From assembly GCA_009869945.1 (NCBI GenBank), contig WIXG01000078.1, forward strand, positions 1 to 64,000: a stretch of DNA of 64,000 nt. Reading direction: 5' to 3'. This document shows positions 39,801 through 51,100 of this stretch, in pieces. Numbering within the stretch: position 1 is the first letter of the stretch; each line of letters starts with the position of its first letter. The notes beneath the pieces were generated by a model that was not told the DNA's origin, searched no databases, and worked only from the letters and a program-made list of their open reading frames with translations. Origin of the DNA: Mesaphorura yosii (Eukaryota > Arthropoda > Collembola > Poduromorpha > Tullbergiidae). The translations under genes were made by a program, and so were the position numbers.

Positions 39801-42800
39801 ACGTACATCTTTCTTAAGAAGAGTACAAGAGCAAACCCTCGTCTCCTCCTTCCACTCCTTCGTCTTCCGTACACATTCCTGTCACACTATTACTTATCCA
39901 ACATTTTTCAGCTAATAAATCTCAATCATCTTCCCGACTGACTTCCTAAACTCCAGAAGCTCAAGTTGGAAGCCGCGTTGTTTTAAAGAATGTCAGATAC
40001 TTTCTGCTTTTCGTTTTTGCTCATTCATGGCCATGGTATGCACTACACATAAATTCTTCGGGCCGGGATATAAATTAGCTTCTTATATGTGCGTAAAGTC
40101 TCATATTACTTGCTGCAAAGCACAAAGCACTGAGATCCGACTCTTTACTGGTAAGTTTTGGGTTCAAATTACGCATTATTAGTACAAATACACAGTCATC
40201 CGTACCGCAGCGAGTGCGAGTTCACAAATCTTGATTAATACACACTTGCAATAATTATAATGAGGTATAAACTTGGTGTAGTCGTAGTCGTAGTCCGTAA
40301 CAATGGCAAGCATTGTGGTTGCTAGCTGCTAAGCGACTTCCTGCCATTTGTACTCGGCACTCCGCAACGCCAAACGCTAAATGCTAAATGGCAAAATGGG
40401 CTTTAATTGATGGGTTGGTGCTGGGAGTTTGGGGCTCCTGCGCCGCTGTCACAGTCACTGCGTCGTGGTGTAATGAGCTTAAATGGCGCAGAAACAAAAC
40501 GTTCACAGCACCCAGCCATGCTATACCACGCCAGCGCCCCACCACAATTTGCATATTTATTTTACTAATTTAAATCTTCGTGTATTACACGAGGCGACCA
40601 TGTCATAATGAAACTAGTGCAGCCGTGGACGATTGCTTTGCCGTGTTGTGTTCAAGGAAAACGAGTTCTCGGTGCTCGTACTTTGAACGAGTTAACGAGC
40701 AGCGAATTCGACGAATAAATATTTCACATCATGTTTTATAATCATCGTTTCATTATGAAAACCAATAAAGAAGAGGAAGTCTCTCAGCAGCAGTGCGGAT
40801 TAATCGCCCATCCACGTTGCGAGCTGCGAATCGCGAATGTCGTGCTGTAATTAAAAGTATGACCAGCAAGTGTTGGCGCTGAGCTGTGCATGCCACACAA
40901 ATGCAAAAGACCAAAAGATATAGGAAAATTCCGTGGTCGTAAAAACTTGTGGCTTTATGATCATGAGAACTGTGGACAATGCAGCATTGCTATACTTCTG
41001 TTCACTGCTCGCTGCCCAACTTTTAATTATTGCATGTTTTTCACGTGTAATTGACGTGTGACGTACTCGTCTGACCGCGGCCGTGCTCGAATCAGGTCTT
41101 CGCATGCAAATTAGGTTCTCGCGTCTTGCCATGGTCAGCAGTCGTCATCGCCAATGGGCTGCCATTCTGCCATGCCAAACGAAGGATGAATTATTTGCAA
41201 TTTGCTCATCTGTCTCTGTCTTTTCGCACCTCATTACTACAATTTACAATCACTGACATTATTTGCCAATCCCCAACTATAATTACAGAGTTATCGTCGT
41301 GTTACGCACTGGCTACCAGTTTTTGGACGTGATAAATTGATTAGAGATATGAATTTACATTCTTAAGCATTGCCAGCATAGAAGGTCATCTTAATTTCAC
41401 TCATCACGTAACATACGATAATTAATTTGCACTAAATTAGGCGTAGCAGTTTGCCTTTACAAATTAAATGCACTGCCGAACTACGACAAAATGGAAAATA
41501 GCGAAAGCTCGCTGGTTAAATGTAGACAATTGCAATTAAAGTTTACATGTTTTCAGTTTGCAAAATCGAGTCACTGTCGATGATTGAAAAATGAAGTGAT
41601 ACTCATCGTGAGTAGCGACTGCGACTTCATCTGCAGCTGCAGCAGATTGCATTCATCGTCGCTTTACGATTGTGATTGTCCATTGTCTTTTCCTGCTGCA
41701 ATTGTAAGAATCGTAAAAAGTAAACATGAAAATGCAATAATTGTAAAGTCCACGATATTTTTTATGTAATACAAGCGAACAGCAGCAGAGTACATACACG
41801 AGTACACGAACAATTGCTCGTCGTCGCGAAGTTTCTTTACTTTATCTTGACTCCAAATCATCACCGCCAGCGCGTTTTATTTATTTTGCATTGACACGAA
41901 CGCGCAGCGAAGCCCAAGAAGAATGAAACAATGCAATTATTGTTTCAAACTCTGTAATTGTAATCTTTGTCACGTTGTTGTTGACTTGTTCAGCCTCTGT
42001 CATTGTCCATCGCAATTTATAATTGCGAAAGCACCAGACAGCAAACAGCAAATTGACATATCTCACATGCTGATTGTTGGTTGGAGCATTTGTCATTCAG
42101 TCGCGCAGGAATTCGTCTTTGTCAAAGGCTACTTTTCAGTTTTACTGCTTTTTGATCCTGAAATTCAATTAACTGCGGAGAACAATGTGACAAGGCAAAG
42201 TCAAGACATTTTCTGAATGATTCCTGATACGGGCCACGAATCACATTTTTTGCAAATTTCTGAGAAATATGCCAACCTGCTACGAAGAGGTCAATTTTCC
42301 TGCCTGCACTTGGACTTCTGCCTTATAAAATACCGGTTTTAGTGCTTCCTTTGTTTCCCTTTTGTCTGACTTAACTATTATGAGCGTGTTTCATGCACTG
42401 CTTTCCGCTGGAGTCGTACTCAAAGTACAAAACCTTGTTCTCTACATTTTTAATGTTTTAATGCCAACAATTCAACAGTTTTACAACTGTATGTCCAGAA
42501 GGGGTAACCCGAGACCGTGTACCATGCTCACAGCTCACATGCTCAGCTTAAAGTAAGTGGAACCGGTAGAACGAGATCTCCATTTGATAACGCGGGCTGG
42601 CTGGCTTATCCGCCTAATCATCTTAAAATACGCGTACACGTAGCACTGCTACTTGCTTCGCTTAAAACAAATACACCCTGAATACTTGGGCCATTATAAA
42701 TTATTAATAATATTATTAAAAGAAGCACAGCACAAGCGCGGCTCGGCCGGGCCGAAGCTCGCGCAGGCTCAGGCTCAAGGGTTCTCGTGTCTCATGTGCT

Positions 42801-44974
42801 TCGTGGCTCCAAATTGTGGAAAGCAAGATAGATGGATTGTAATAATGGATGACGATGGCTTATCACATGCACACAATCCACAATCATCGAATAATAAATT
42901 CCAGTTCCGAGCAGGCAGCAGTCGGACTCGGAGCAAACAAGCATTAATCTAATTCCAGACCTCAGCAAGCTCGAATTAAGTTCTTAACTCGAGTCTCGAG
43001 CCAGTAGAACAAATAAATGTGGACCCTGCAATTATGTATTTAAAATAATGTAATGTGCGTCTGCCGTTTTCATTGTCATTGATTTCGGGCCAGGCCCGAT
43101 TTACGTTGCATTGCAGGCTGGCGCTGCTGCTCGTTTGCCCACTAATTTAATATCTGGCTGCACAATCAAAAATTATCGCAATCGTGGAAATTCGAATTCT
43201 AAACATGAACGCATGTACATGGGAATAATGAAGCCATTTATGTAGTGGAGCGGAGTGATACAATTGATTACGATACAACGACTAGGAGTTGTAAAACTCA
43301 ACTCAGAGCAGGCAAGGCAAGGCAGGAATACGAAAAACGGACGGTCATCATAAAAGTTAAATCGTATAATCACACAGACAGCAACAAGCTCGCAGTGACT
43401 TCGCGGATGGTCTTTCATTATACAATTTTTGTATTGTAATGGTTTATAAAAATGTGTAAATACCATCAAAATAAAAGGATGCCCTCCCACCAAGTCCACC
43501 GCGGCTGCGGCGCGGATCCGCACGAACAACAACGCTGGCTGGCAGGCAAAAGAAGATCCAAGACTCAATACAAGCTTTTTGCTCCTTGCTTCTTTTGTAA
43601 ATTGACTCTTTTTGTTTGCTCTGGTTTAATTTTTATTGCCCTGTTATTTCATGTAATGTAATGCAATGCGATCCCAATGGCAGAGGGACTGACTTTGTGC
43701 ACAGGAGATTTCGTGAACAGAACAAATGATCGCAAATCCCTCTGCAAGGAAGCAGAAGTCAAAAATCTCAGTAGCCGTAGCCAAAAACCGTATCCGAGAC
43801 ATTTCAAAGGTCATATCACAATCCTGATCCGCCGTGCTTTTTAAATCTTGTCTGCGTTTGACCCTTGCCCGTGCGTGCGCTTTTTATCATCTAGCTTAAT
43901 ACCAATTTATAATGCGAACGTGGTGTACAGCCTAAAGGATGAACGTAATCTTGCTTCGGTCAGCAGCGTCACAGTCACAACTCGACTCAGCCGTGCCGAG
44001 CTCTCCTAGTCTTCAACCGACTCCAAGACGGATTTGGGATTTGATTGCCCGAGTTGTAAAGTAGGCACTCAGACATTGTATTGGTACTGGCATTGGCACT
44101 CGCGATTGCAGTTTACGATTCCTTCGTCGCCAGCAACAGCCTCACGACTTACGAGGTTTTGTGACTCCTTCGTAACAACAACGGCTTTCCATTATACGCT
44201 TCCTATTTTGGGATTTGACTAATCCTTGCCTTTATTCTCAGTCTTGTGCTAATGCTAACGCTGAACATGAGTAACGAATTGACTCTAAAATGACTCACCG
44301 CCACCGCATAAAGCGCTTGGTGCTCCGCCGCTGCTGCTGCTGCTGCAGCCAAGTACGCGACCTGATCCGGCGAGTAAGGATTATTCGGGTTTTGACCAGC
44401 GCCGATTCCTGGTCCAGTTCCGCCGTTGCCAGCCATAGAAGCACTGTGATGTTGATACATTAACGATGGGACGCTTGACGCTAACCGCTGGTAATTAAGC
44501 AGGGTCGTGGCTGACGGCGTTTGCGGGAGAGGCGGACTGGAGGAAGATGTCGATTTATTCGTGTTGTTGTTTGTCGCATGATTGCGGCTGGGCGAGCGAT
44601 AGTTTGGACATGAACTTGAACACAGTAACTGATGACAGGACGGACAACCACCACCAGCACTGTTATTGCTCCCGGAACGGCGCGGTGAGCCTCCACTCAG
44701 GCTACCTCGGCTTCCAGCTGTACTGCGGGGAGAAGCGGAGCCGCTACGCGATCGGGGTGACGATCCGTCGCGCTCGTCGTCACTCTTGACGCTGCCGCTG
44801 CTGTTTCCGCCACCCTGCATTATTGCGAGCAATAAGGAATCATGATGCAAAGATCCGAACAAGCTGACAACTAATGACCCCTACCAGTTTTCAGTTTTCC
44901 CAGAGTACAAAGCACTCAGATGTGTGTATAAGCAAAAGTCAGATGTTACTTACGTTCATCTTGTTGAGATTCAT
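30212..44974 (-). CDS. mirr: Iroquois-class TALE homeobox transcription factor, mirror-type
   Basis: Nuclear DNA-binding regulator; family members pattern eye, dorsal head, notum and egg axes in insects. The model joins 44974-44954, 44814-44299, 37144-37005, 31348-31038 and 30804-30212 on the minus strand: 1581 nt, 526 residues. Phases match at every junction (0, 0, 2, 1). In order: Ser/Arg/Gly-rich N-terminus, Cys cluster 64-76, LLNYQRLA 112-119, Ala run 163-170, YPSVYHPY 199-206, Ala run 212-221, YPFNGY, and the TALE homeodomain at about 234-296. The homeodomain has the three-residue loop extension NPYPTKG and recognition helix WFANARRR (Ala at homeodomain position 50). An acidic stretch (D6 then DSEPE), IWSLADLAG at 381-389 and a His/Ser/Asn-rich tail follow. 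[16 protein letters not shown] and YPFNGY favour mirror over araucan/caupolican, from remembered insect sequences. The tiny first exon is the weakest part; the rest is strong. Confidence 0.88.
30805..31037 (-). other. mirr: mirr intron 4 (233 bp), open in frame
   Basis: GTAAGT...TTCCAG boundaries. The intron has no in-frame stop when read on from exon 4. Because 233 is not a multiple of 3, retention would shift exon 5 and stop at about 30592, losing IWSLADLAG. Confidence 0.75.
31038..31348 (-). CDS. mirr: mirr exon 4 (homeobox exon)
   Basis: The exon runs from the acceptor TTTGACGCAG to the donor GTAAGT (GT at 31037-31036). It holds the whole TALE homeodomain, beginning [19 protein letters not shown] and containing the helix-3 segment [25 protein letters not shown] and an acidic stretch follow. 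Key DNA-contact residues (Trp, Phe, Asn in WFAN) are intact. This is the most diagnostic exon in the window. Confidence 0.95.
31349..37004 (-). other. mirr: mirr intron 3 (5656 bp)
   Basis: Lies between the donor AACGG/GTAAGT and the acceptor GACGCAG. No nested gene is supported on either strand. It is AT-rich, with short dyads such as ACGTAAA-AA-TTTACGT at 34963-34978. Long introns in Iroquois genes often carry enhancers, but none can be identified here by eye. Confidence 0.75.
37005..37144 (-). CDS. mirr: mirr exon 3
   Basis: Acceptor TTTCTGTAG, donor GTAAGTG (GT at 37004-37003), 140 nt. It encodes [30 protein letters not shown], ten alanines and AYPFN, with the last Gly split across the intron (GG/T). 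YPSVYHPY and YPFNGY are segments I recall just before the homeodomain in insect mirror. Start phase 0 and end phase 2 match the flanking exons. Confidence 0.9.
37145..44298 (-). other. mirr: mirr intron 2 (7154 bp)
   Basis: Donor GCG/GTGAGTCA, acceptor TTTCTGTAG. It contains no convincing exon or transposon coding sequence on either strand. A CTAAAT doublet lies near 40377 and short CAGG arrays are present. The canonical Iroquois 'DPVTGQTVCSCQY' coding segment was not found in it. Confidence 0.75.
44299..44814 (-). CDS. mirr: mirr exon 2
   Basis: 172 codons in phase 0 from the acceptor AATAATGCAG to the donor GTGAGT. It encodes a Ser/Arg/Gly-rich region ([20 protein letters not shown]), the cysteine cluster [13 protein letters not shown], a Ser/Asn/Thr-rich spacer, [19 protein letters not shown] and an Ala run ending EHQALYAVA. 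The frame stays open upstream to an ATG at 44862-44860 (MFGSLHHD...), an alternative start if the first intron is not used. Confidence 0.85.
44954..44974 (-). CDS. mirr: Possible mirr exon 1 coding part (7 codons)
   Basis: ATG at 44974 begins MNLNKMN and runs straight into a consensus donor AAC/GTAAGTAAC at 44953. Joining to 44814 across 139 bp is phase 0 and gives MNLNKMNGGGNSSG. The initiation context has G at -3. The frame is also open upstream to a TGA at 45121-45119, so these could be the last codons of a longer coding exon. The alternative is ATG 44862 or a distant first exon. Confidence 0.42.
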
Positions 44975-45121
44975 GCCGCAGAATGTGAAATTTAGTTTAA
45001 AGTCTGTGTTAATTTCCACACGCGATTTCGGCTTCCCAGAGAAGACGGACGTGTTTACGAGTTCTTCATGATGCACTTTCCACTTTCCAACACATTCCAG
45101 AGTGGAATTCCTCAGAGATCA

Positions 45122-48100
45122 ATTTCAAAGCGGCGGCTGGTCAGAAATGTATTTCACAGATTCGCACTTGGTTTGGCTGCTGCTTTTGTTCGGTCAAACA
45201 AATGATCTTTTGACGTTGAGTGTATTGCGGTTCACAAAACTAAAATCTCACCTCGAATCCGTGTATAAGTGCCAAAATTCTCAAAACAGTACAAATCACA
45301 GATCACAATCCCAAATTCGGAATTCGCAGCCGTCTCAGTTTTCAGGGCAGACGACAAAAATGCGGTATAAGTGTAATCGTTGAGTAACAAGTACAAACTA
45401 TTCACAAGCAACAATGTTCACAAGATTCACACGCACTCGAGTAATGAGTCGATGAGGAATCTGTCGTCCCCTGAAACGTACCGTTTAACACGATCTACGA
45501 TGGTAGGCAATGAGCACTCGGCACAATTAACTTGTTCGTGAGGATGCTACGCTTACTGTGCTGCGAGCGTGATACGAATTAACTAAACTGCCCCGTGCTG
45601 ATGCCGATTCTTCTTTGGTGTGGTGTGGTGGTTGTTTGTTGCTTGTCGCTGGTTTCTGGTGCCGTGCTTGCCTGCCGTGTTGTTCATGTGCCTTGTCGAT
45701 TATGAGATGATATATGATGTGTGTACATGTGTTTTAGAACTATTTTGGCAGTTACTCACTTCGTATTGGTATTTAACTGTGTTTAGTCGCCGTACTCGTT
45801 TAGTAGCACTTTGACTGACTTGACTACTTTGTTGCTGTTCCTATTGCTTATTGTTAATGTTAACTAGCCAAGCCAAGTCACTTCCACTGCCTATGCTGGC
45901 TTGCCTGGTCGCAGTACTAATGGACTGAATTGACTAGCTTCTCATGTGTAACGCTATTAGTACTTTTGCTGCTGTTGCTGCTCGTTCTCGCGCTGCGCTG
46001 AGTGGTGGTGGTTTAACGTTAAAAAAGAATTAAAACTTTGAAAACACAACACTGCTCAATTCTGCTGCTGGTACATGGAAGCCAACACAAAGTACTTGTT
46101 GTTGTTAAATTGAAGTACAAGTATGAGTTGTACAATGTACAACTACCAGGCAGGGCCAGTGAGCCAACCAAACCAACTACCGTGTGCTGTAATATGTAAT
46201 GTAAATGGTAATGGTGTGGTTAGCGATGTGAGCCTCTCAGGCAACGCAGACCAGGACGGGCCAGTAGCAGCAGGCCAGGCTTGCTCGTATCGTGTATCGT
46301 TGCTGAGGTACAACCGTGTGTGTAAGTATTTAGCGTTAACAAGAGAGGTTACAAGTGTTCCTTAACCAGACCATAGAAAAGAAACTTTCTTCTCCTGCCG
46401 GTCGTGTTGCAGAATTCTTGCGTCTCGCCTGGAGTGCTTGAATTTGAATGTGAATTCGGGAATCGGGATTTCGAATTGGAATTACAGCCCTCGGATCTTT
46501 CGACTGCTCTGGAGAGGTGCGAGACCGAGTTATTAGTTGCCGCGCCGCACTGCACGACATGTAAACAACGAGCAATGGGAGCAAGCGGGGTACAAACTAC
46601 TGCCGAGTAATATTACACGACTTGTTATTGTCAACGTAGTCGAGTCGTCGTGGGGCTAAACGCTAAACGTTTGCTATTGCCATTGCTGCCGCTGCTAGTA
46701 AAAAATATTTCCTAATGCCACGTACAATGTATTTTTAAATATGCCATTCCCCGTACGGTACGCGATGTTCCTGTTCCCTGCCCGTGCCCGTCCGTGGTGA
46801 GATGCGGGGCCGTGTATTTGATGTTGATGTTGTCTTCGCGGGTCGAAATGCTAATGGTGGTAACAAGTTTCTTGCAGGAGTATTTTTTTGGCCAATCATA
46901 ATCATCATGTTCTTTTTCTTTCTCCAGAGCAGGAGCAGGAGCAGAAGCATTGGCGTGGCAGCAGAAGCAGGGCGAAGCCAGGCCAGGAACAATGATGTAA
47001 CTCATGTTCGTGTGTAGAGTGTACACTGTACCAGCGGTATCTCCTCTCCTCCGCTGCTCCCGTCGTCATTCTCGTGCTCGTATTATTTGTTGGGAGTTAA
47101 CATCGAAAAAACGACGAGTTACGGTTACGAGTTTTCCCATGTACACTCGTGTTCCAGGGCCAGAGTAGTTAGTAAAGCAAAGCTGGAGTCGCGTTTTTGT
47201 GTGGCTCTAACCGTAAAAGTAAAAATCTGAAAAAGGATGCTGGAGCTAGCGCTGGCGATGACTTGGCTTTCCCTCTCCTGAGGATTCGTGTATGGTACAT
47301 GAGTTCGCTTCATTTCAATGATAGCACGACAAGAGGAAAGGTGAAAGACAGTCGCAGAAGCTGAAACTGGGCTCTAGTGGCTCAGTCTCCACAAAGAACT
47401 CATCCGGCAAAGATTTCACCGAAGCATTTAACCTTACCCTGCGATTCGCCTTGTTACCATTCAATAGCATGTACACTGGATGCTAATGCAGTCTGCATTC
47501 TTATTTGTATTCTGGATATCGGAAATCAAGTACCGAATCTCGGCTCAGGCTCCTGAGACTCAACAATACAAAAGTCCAAATACAAAATGGGATTTGCCAA
47601 ATACGGAATGTGATACACAGTAGCGATGATGAGTGGATTCGCGCAGCGCGGCGCAGAGATCATGTCTCCATGTACCAGTGCTAGAGCAGACGTAATTTCA
47701 GTGTTGTTGTACTCGTAACCAAGAATACTTGGCACTTAAGCAGTAACAAGCGTGTAGGCAGTCAAGTCAGGAGCAGCGTTAGCGCTGTATGAGTTACAAG
47801 CGAGAGTAATCGTCATAGTGGTTGGTTTTCCTGAAGAGGTTCGGGCCCGCCTTCTCTCCTCACTTCCCTCGCCGTGTTGATGTGCACGCTTAACGCTTCC
47901 TTTTGTTACACTCCCTTGTTACAACCCATGTTTCACTCAAATCTGCTTGCTTGCTGCGTCCTGTGTGCTACTGCGCTCAGCTCGCACTTGTGTAATATTA
48001 GTTAACTACTACTCACTGCCAGTTTGCCAGTGCTCAATACTCAGCGCAGCTGTACGCGCTCGCTGGCTACATGTGTCAATCAATAACACTTTTGTCTCTC

Positions 48101-51100
48101 GTTGTCTTATCAAAAGCGCTGCTCGTTCAGCTAGTTCAACATGATCCCTGCGAATCCTCCGGAGAAAATGAAACACGCTTCTAGCTCTTGCGAAACAAAT
48201 ACGGCGACAATTCTGGCAGTCGGGAAACAGAAATGACTCAGATTGCTGTGTAGCAATAAATTCCTGCATGCATGTGCATTGTACACGTGTGGATTACGGA
48301 ATCGCGTCCGCATCCGAGTCCGCGTCGTGGTGCTACAATAATGCCAAATGGTCTATTGTGTTGACTTGACTCGACTGGGTTTAGTTCGAGCGAAGATGAC
48401 TTACACTTTTGTCTCTGGCTCTGGGGAAATGATCATCGCCATTGCTGCGAAAGCAAACGAAAACGAGGATTTGTTGTACGACTCAAATCTTTACACAAAC
48501 TTTTGCTTGTTTCTTGTTTTTGTCCGGGAGAAACGAGAGAGCGGCTTTGGCGCAATAACAATACTGCGTACAACAAGGGACATTAGAGAAGGGATTCAAG
48601 AGAAAGTTCCAGAATCAGATGGTGACGGTGACAAGACAGAATCAGAGAACAATAATACGCATTTTCCGCGTATTGCCGCTCGACAACAATGCTTTTTACT
48701 TTGACTGCCGTATTTTGTTTGCCGTATGAAAGGTGACACCTCTAAAAACTGTTAATTAATGTTTTTCCTCCGTTCTTCTCATTGCCATTGCAAAACATTG
48801 TGAAATCCTCCATTATCCTTGTGACACGGCATACATAATGTATGATGAAGAAGCGAACGAGCGTAATTAAACCCTTTTTTGCATAAATTTACACGTGCAC
48901 CAATAAAACGATGGAATTTGCCTATTTTTTGCCTGATTCACTGTAATTCGTAATTATAGACTTCACAACAGCGTCGAAGCGACATTCGACACTCTTTTCT
49001 GGGTTTAATTACTTCATTCGCCATTAATTTATGCCACTGTATTGTGTAATCGGTTTCTTTGCATTATGTTGTATTGGACAACGCAATGCTGGACTGGACT
49101 GCCTAGGAATTAATGGAATATGGTCGGTCACATTGTCACCGTGATAATCGTGGAACAGTTCGTACTTATGTGCATGGTGCAACGCAATCGTGTGTGCAAT
49201 CGTATGATTTTATAATGTGATGGAATCTGAACGGCGACTACGACGACTGCACGTTGAAGAAGCCCATAAATATACAATTAGGCCCATCGAACCAGGTCTT
49301 GGCGATTTGGCGTATTTACCATTAAATATCGTCATTGCCGTTGTCGTCGGTTATAAAAAGTTATGTTGTTTCAGCCAATAACCATTTACCATTTGCCATT
49401 TGCGCGTTGGCCAAACGCCAGCACTCGGGTACAGAACTTGATGCACTGAACAATGAGCACCGCGTGTTATCTTTATTGGGGTTTCTTTGCAAACTTTGTC
49501 GGTTTATGTTCCAGCGAGCCGATATCTTGAACCTATAAAAACTTCGTCATTACAGCCACCAATATAGCTTCGATGGGCGATGGACGATGAGTCTTTTAAA
49601 GAATCACGTCCTCGCGCTCTGTTGCAACGAAACTTGTTCGAGATAACAAACGAGTACTTGCACCGAAGAAATGGGTTGGGTCACTTTACATTTACGAAAG
49701 ATTTGCCATTTGCGCAGCGCGTCCTTGTAATGAATGAATCTCCTGTCTGTTCTGGCCTCCTGCTCTTGTTCATGTCGCCTTGTCGTAATGGACAAGATAC
49801 AGTTATGGTCGTGTAATGAATTGGACGAATCTTTGACATGCACAGTTTGACAAGTGTGCATGGGTTTACATGTGTGAGCGCGGTCATTATGCAGATTCAT
49901 TGATTAACTTGCTCTGGGCTGCGGTTGAGGAAAGACGACAATTAAAAAACAAGTTCCGAGCCAAAGCCCAAAGCCGTACGACGTGGAAAGCCCAACAATT
50001 AATGTCATTTCATCAGAAACGACTTAAAAACTGCCTTTTCAGCTGGTAATTATCCAATATCCAAGCTTATCAATCCCCAACTTGACTTAATTGTCAAGCT
50101 CATGCTCTAGTGCTGCGCGGTACGGCGTCTCGTCGTCTGGCTGGCTGCGATTGACGGTTACAATTTCTGATCTGTCAAGAGATGACAATTCTGATGACGA
50201 CGACGATGAGTTTGAGCATCGACCATCAAGGCCGGATAACTTGACAACTGTAAATCCTACGTAGTGAGCGCGTACCCGTACAATAAATCAAGATACAGCG
50301 TACTGATTACGAGTCATTATAACACGGCTGTACAGCAGTCCGTTCTATTTAGAGCAATGTCATCTCATCCTCGTCGCCGTCACGGACATCATCGCGTTCA
50401 GCACAAATCTTCGCACTTGTAATTAAATTCTTGCATTGCGTGCGTCGTTTTAATTTTAATGAGCATTTAAACATGCTTGCGCTCTGGTTGCAAGTTTTAA
50501 TTAATACCTTGCGATTTTTGCCATCATTTGCGTGATGTTAATTAAGAGCTGAGTTCGGGCGCTCAGCCCAGACAATTAAGAATCTTCATTTCACAACGTG
50601 AGTACAAAAATGTACGAACAGCACGACAAAAAAAGGTGAGTGCGACTGATTGTGACTTATTTCACAATGTCATGTACGCGTACGCTAACGCTAGCGTCTT
50701 TAAGGTTCACGGACTTCCCGTCTCAACAATGCAGTATACGTTGAATTGTATGTAAATTGAGCATGTTCGTGACATTATTTGTCCAAGTTAACGTGTGAGA
50801 CAAACACCAAGACTTGTCGTGGCTTGGCACGGCACGGCATGGCATGGCCTGGGCATGCTCTGTTGCACCGCACTTGCATTGTTAACGTAAACAGCGAGGA
50901 ATCCCACCTTTTAGGTTTTACGACGAGATGACCCTCATTAATGCATGGTGAATGAACAAGGAAATATTTTATTACCGCTCAGATTCATTGTTGTGACTCC
51001 TGTCATAAAAATGTTCGCCGAGAAGGCAAGAGTAAATCTGAGATTATAAAAGGCTAGTTTCAGCAGCTTCAGCTTAGCAACAGCAAGGCTGAGAATCCGC

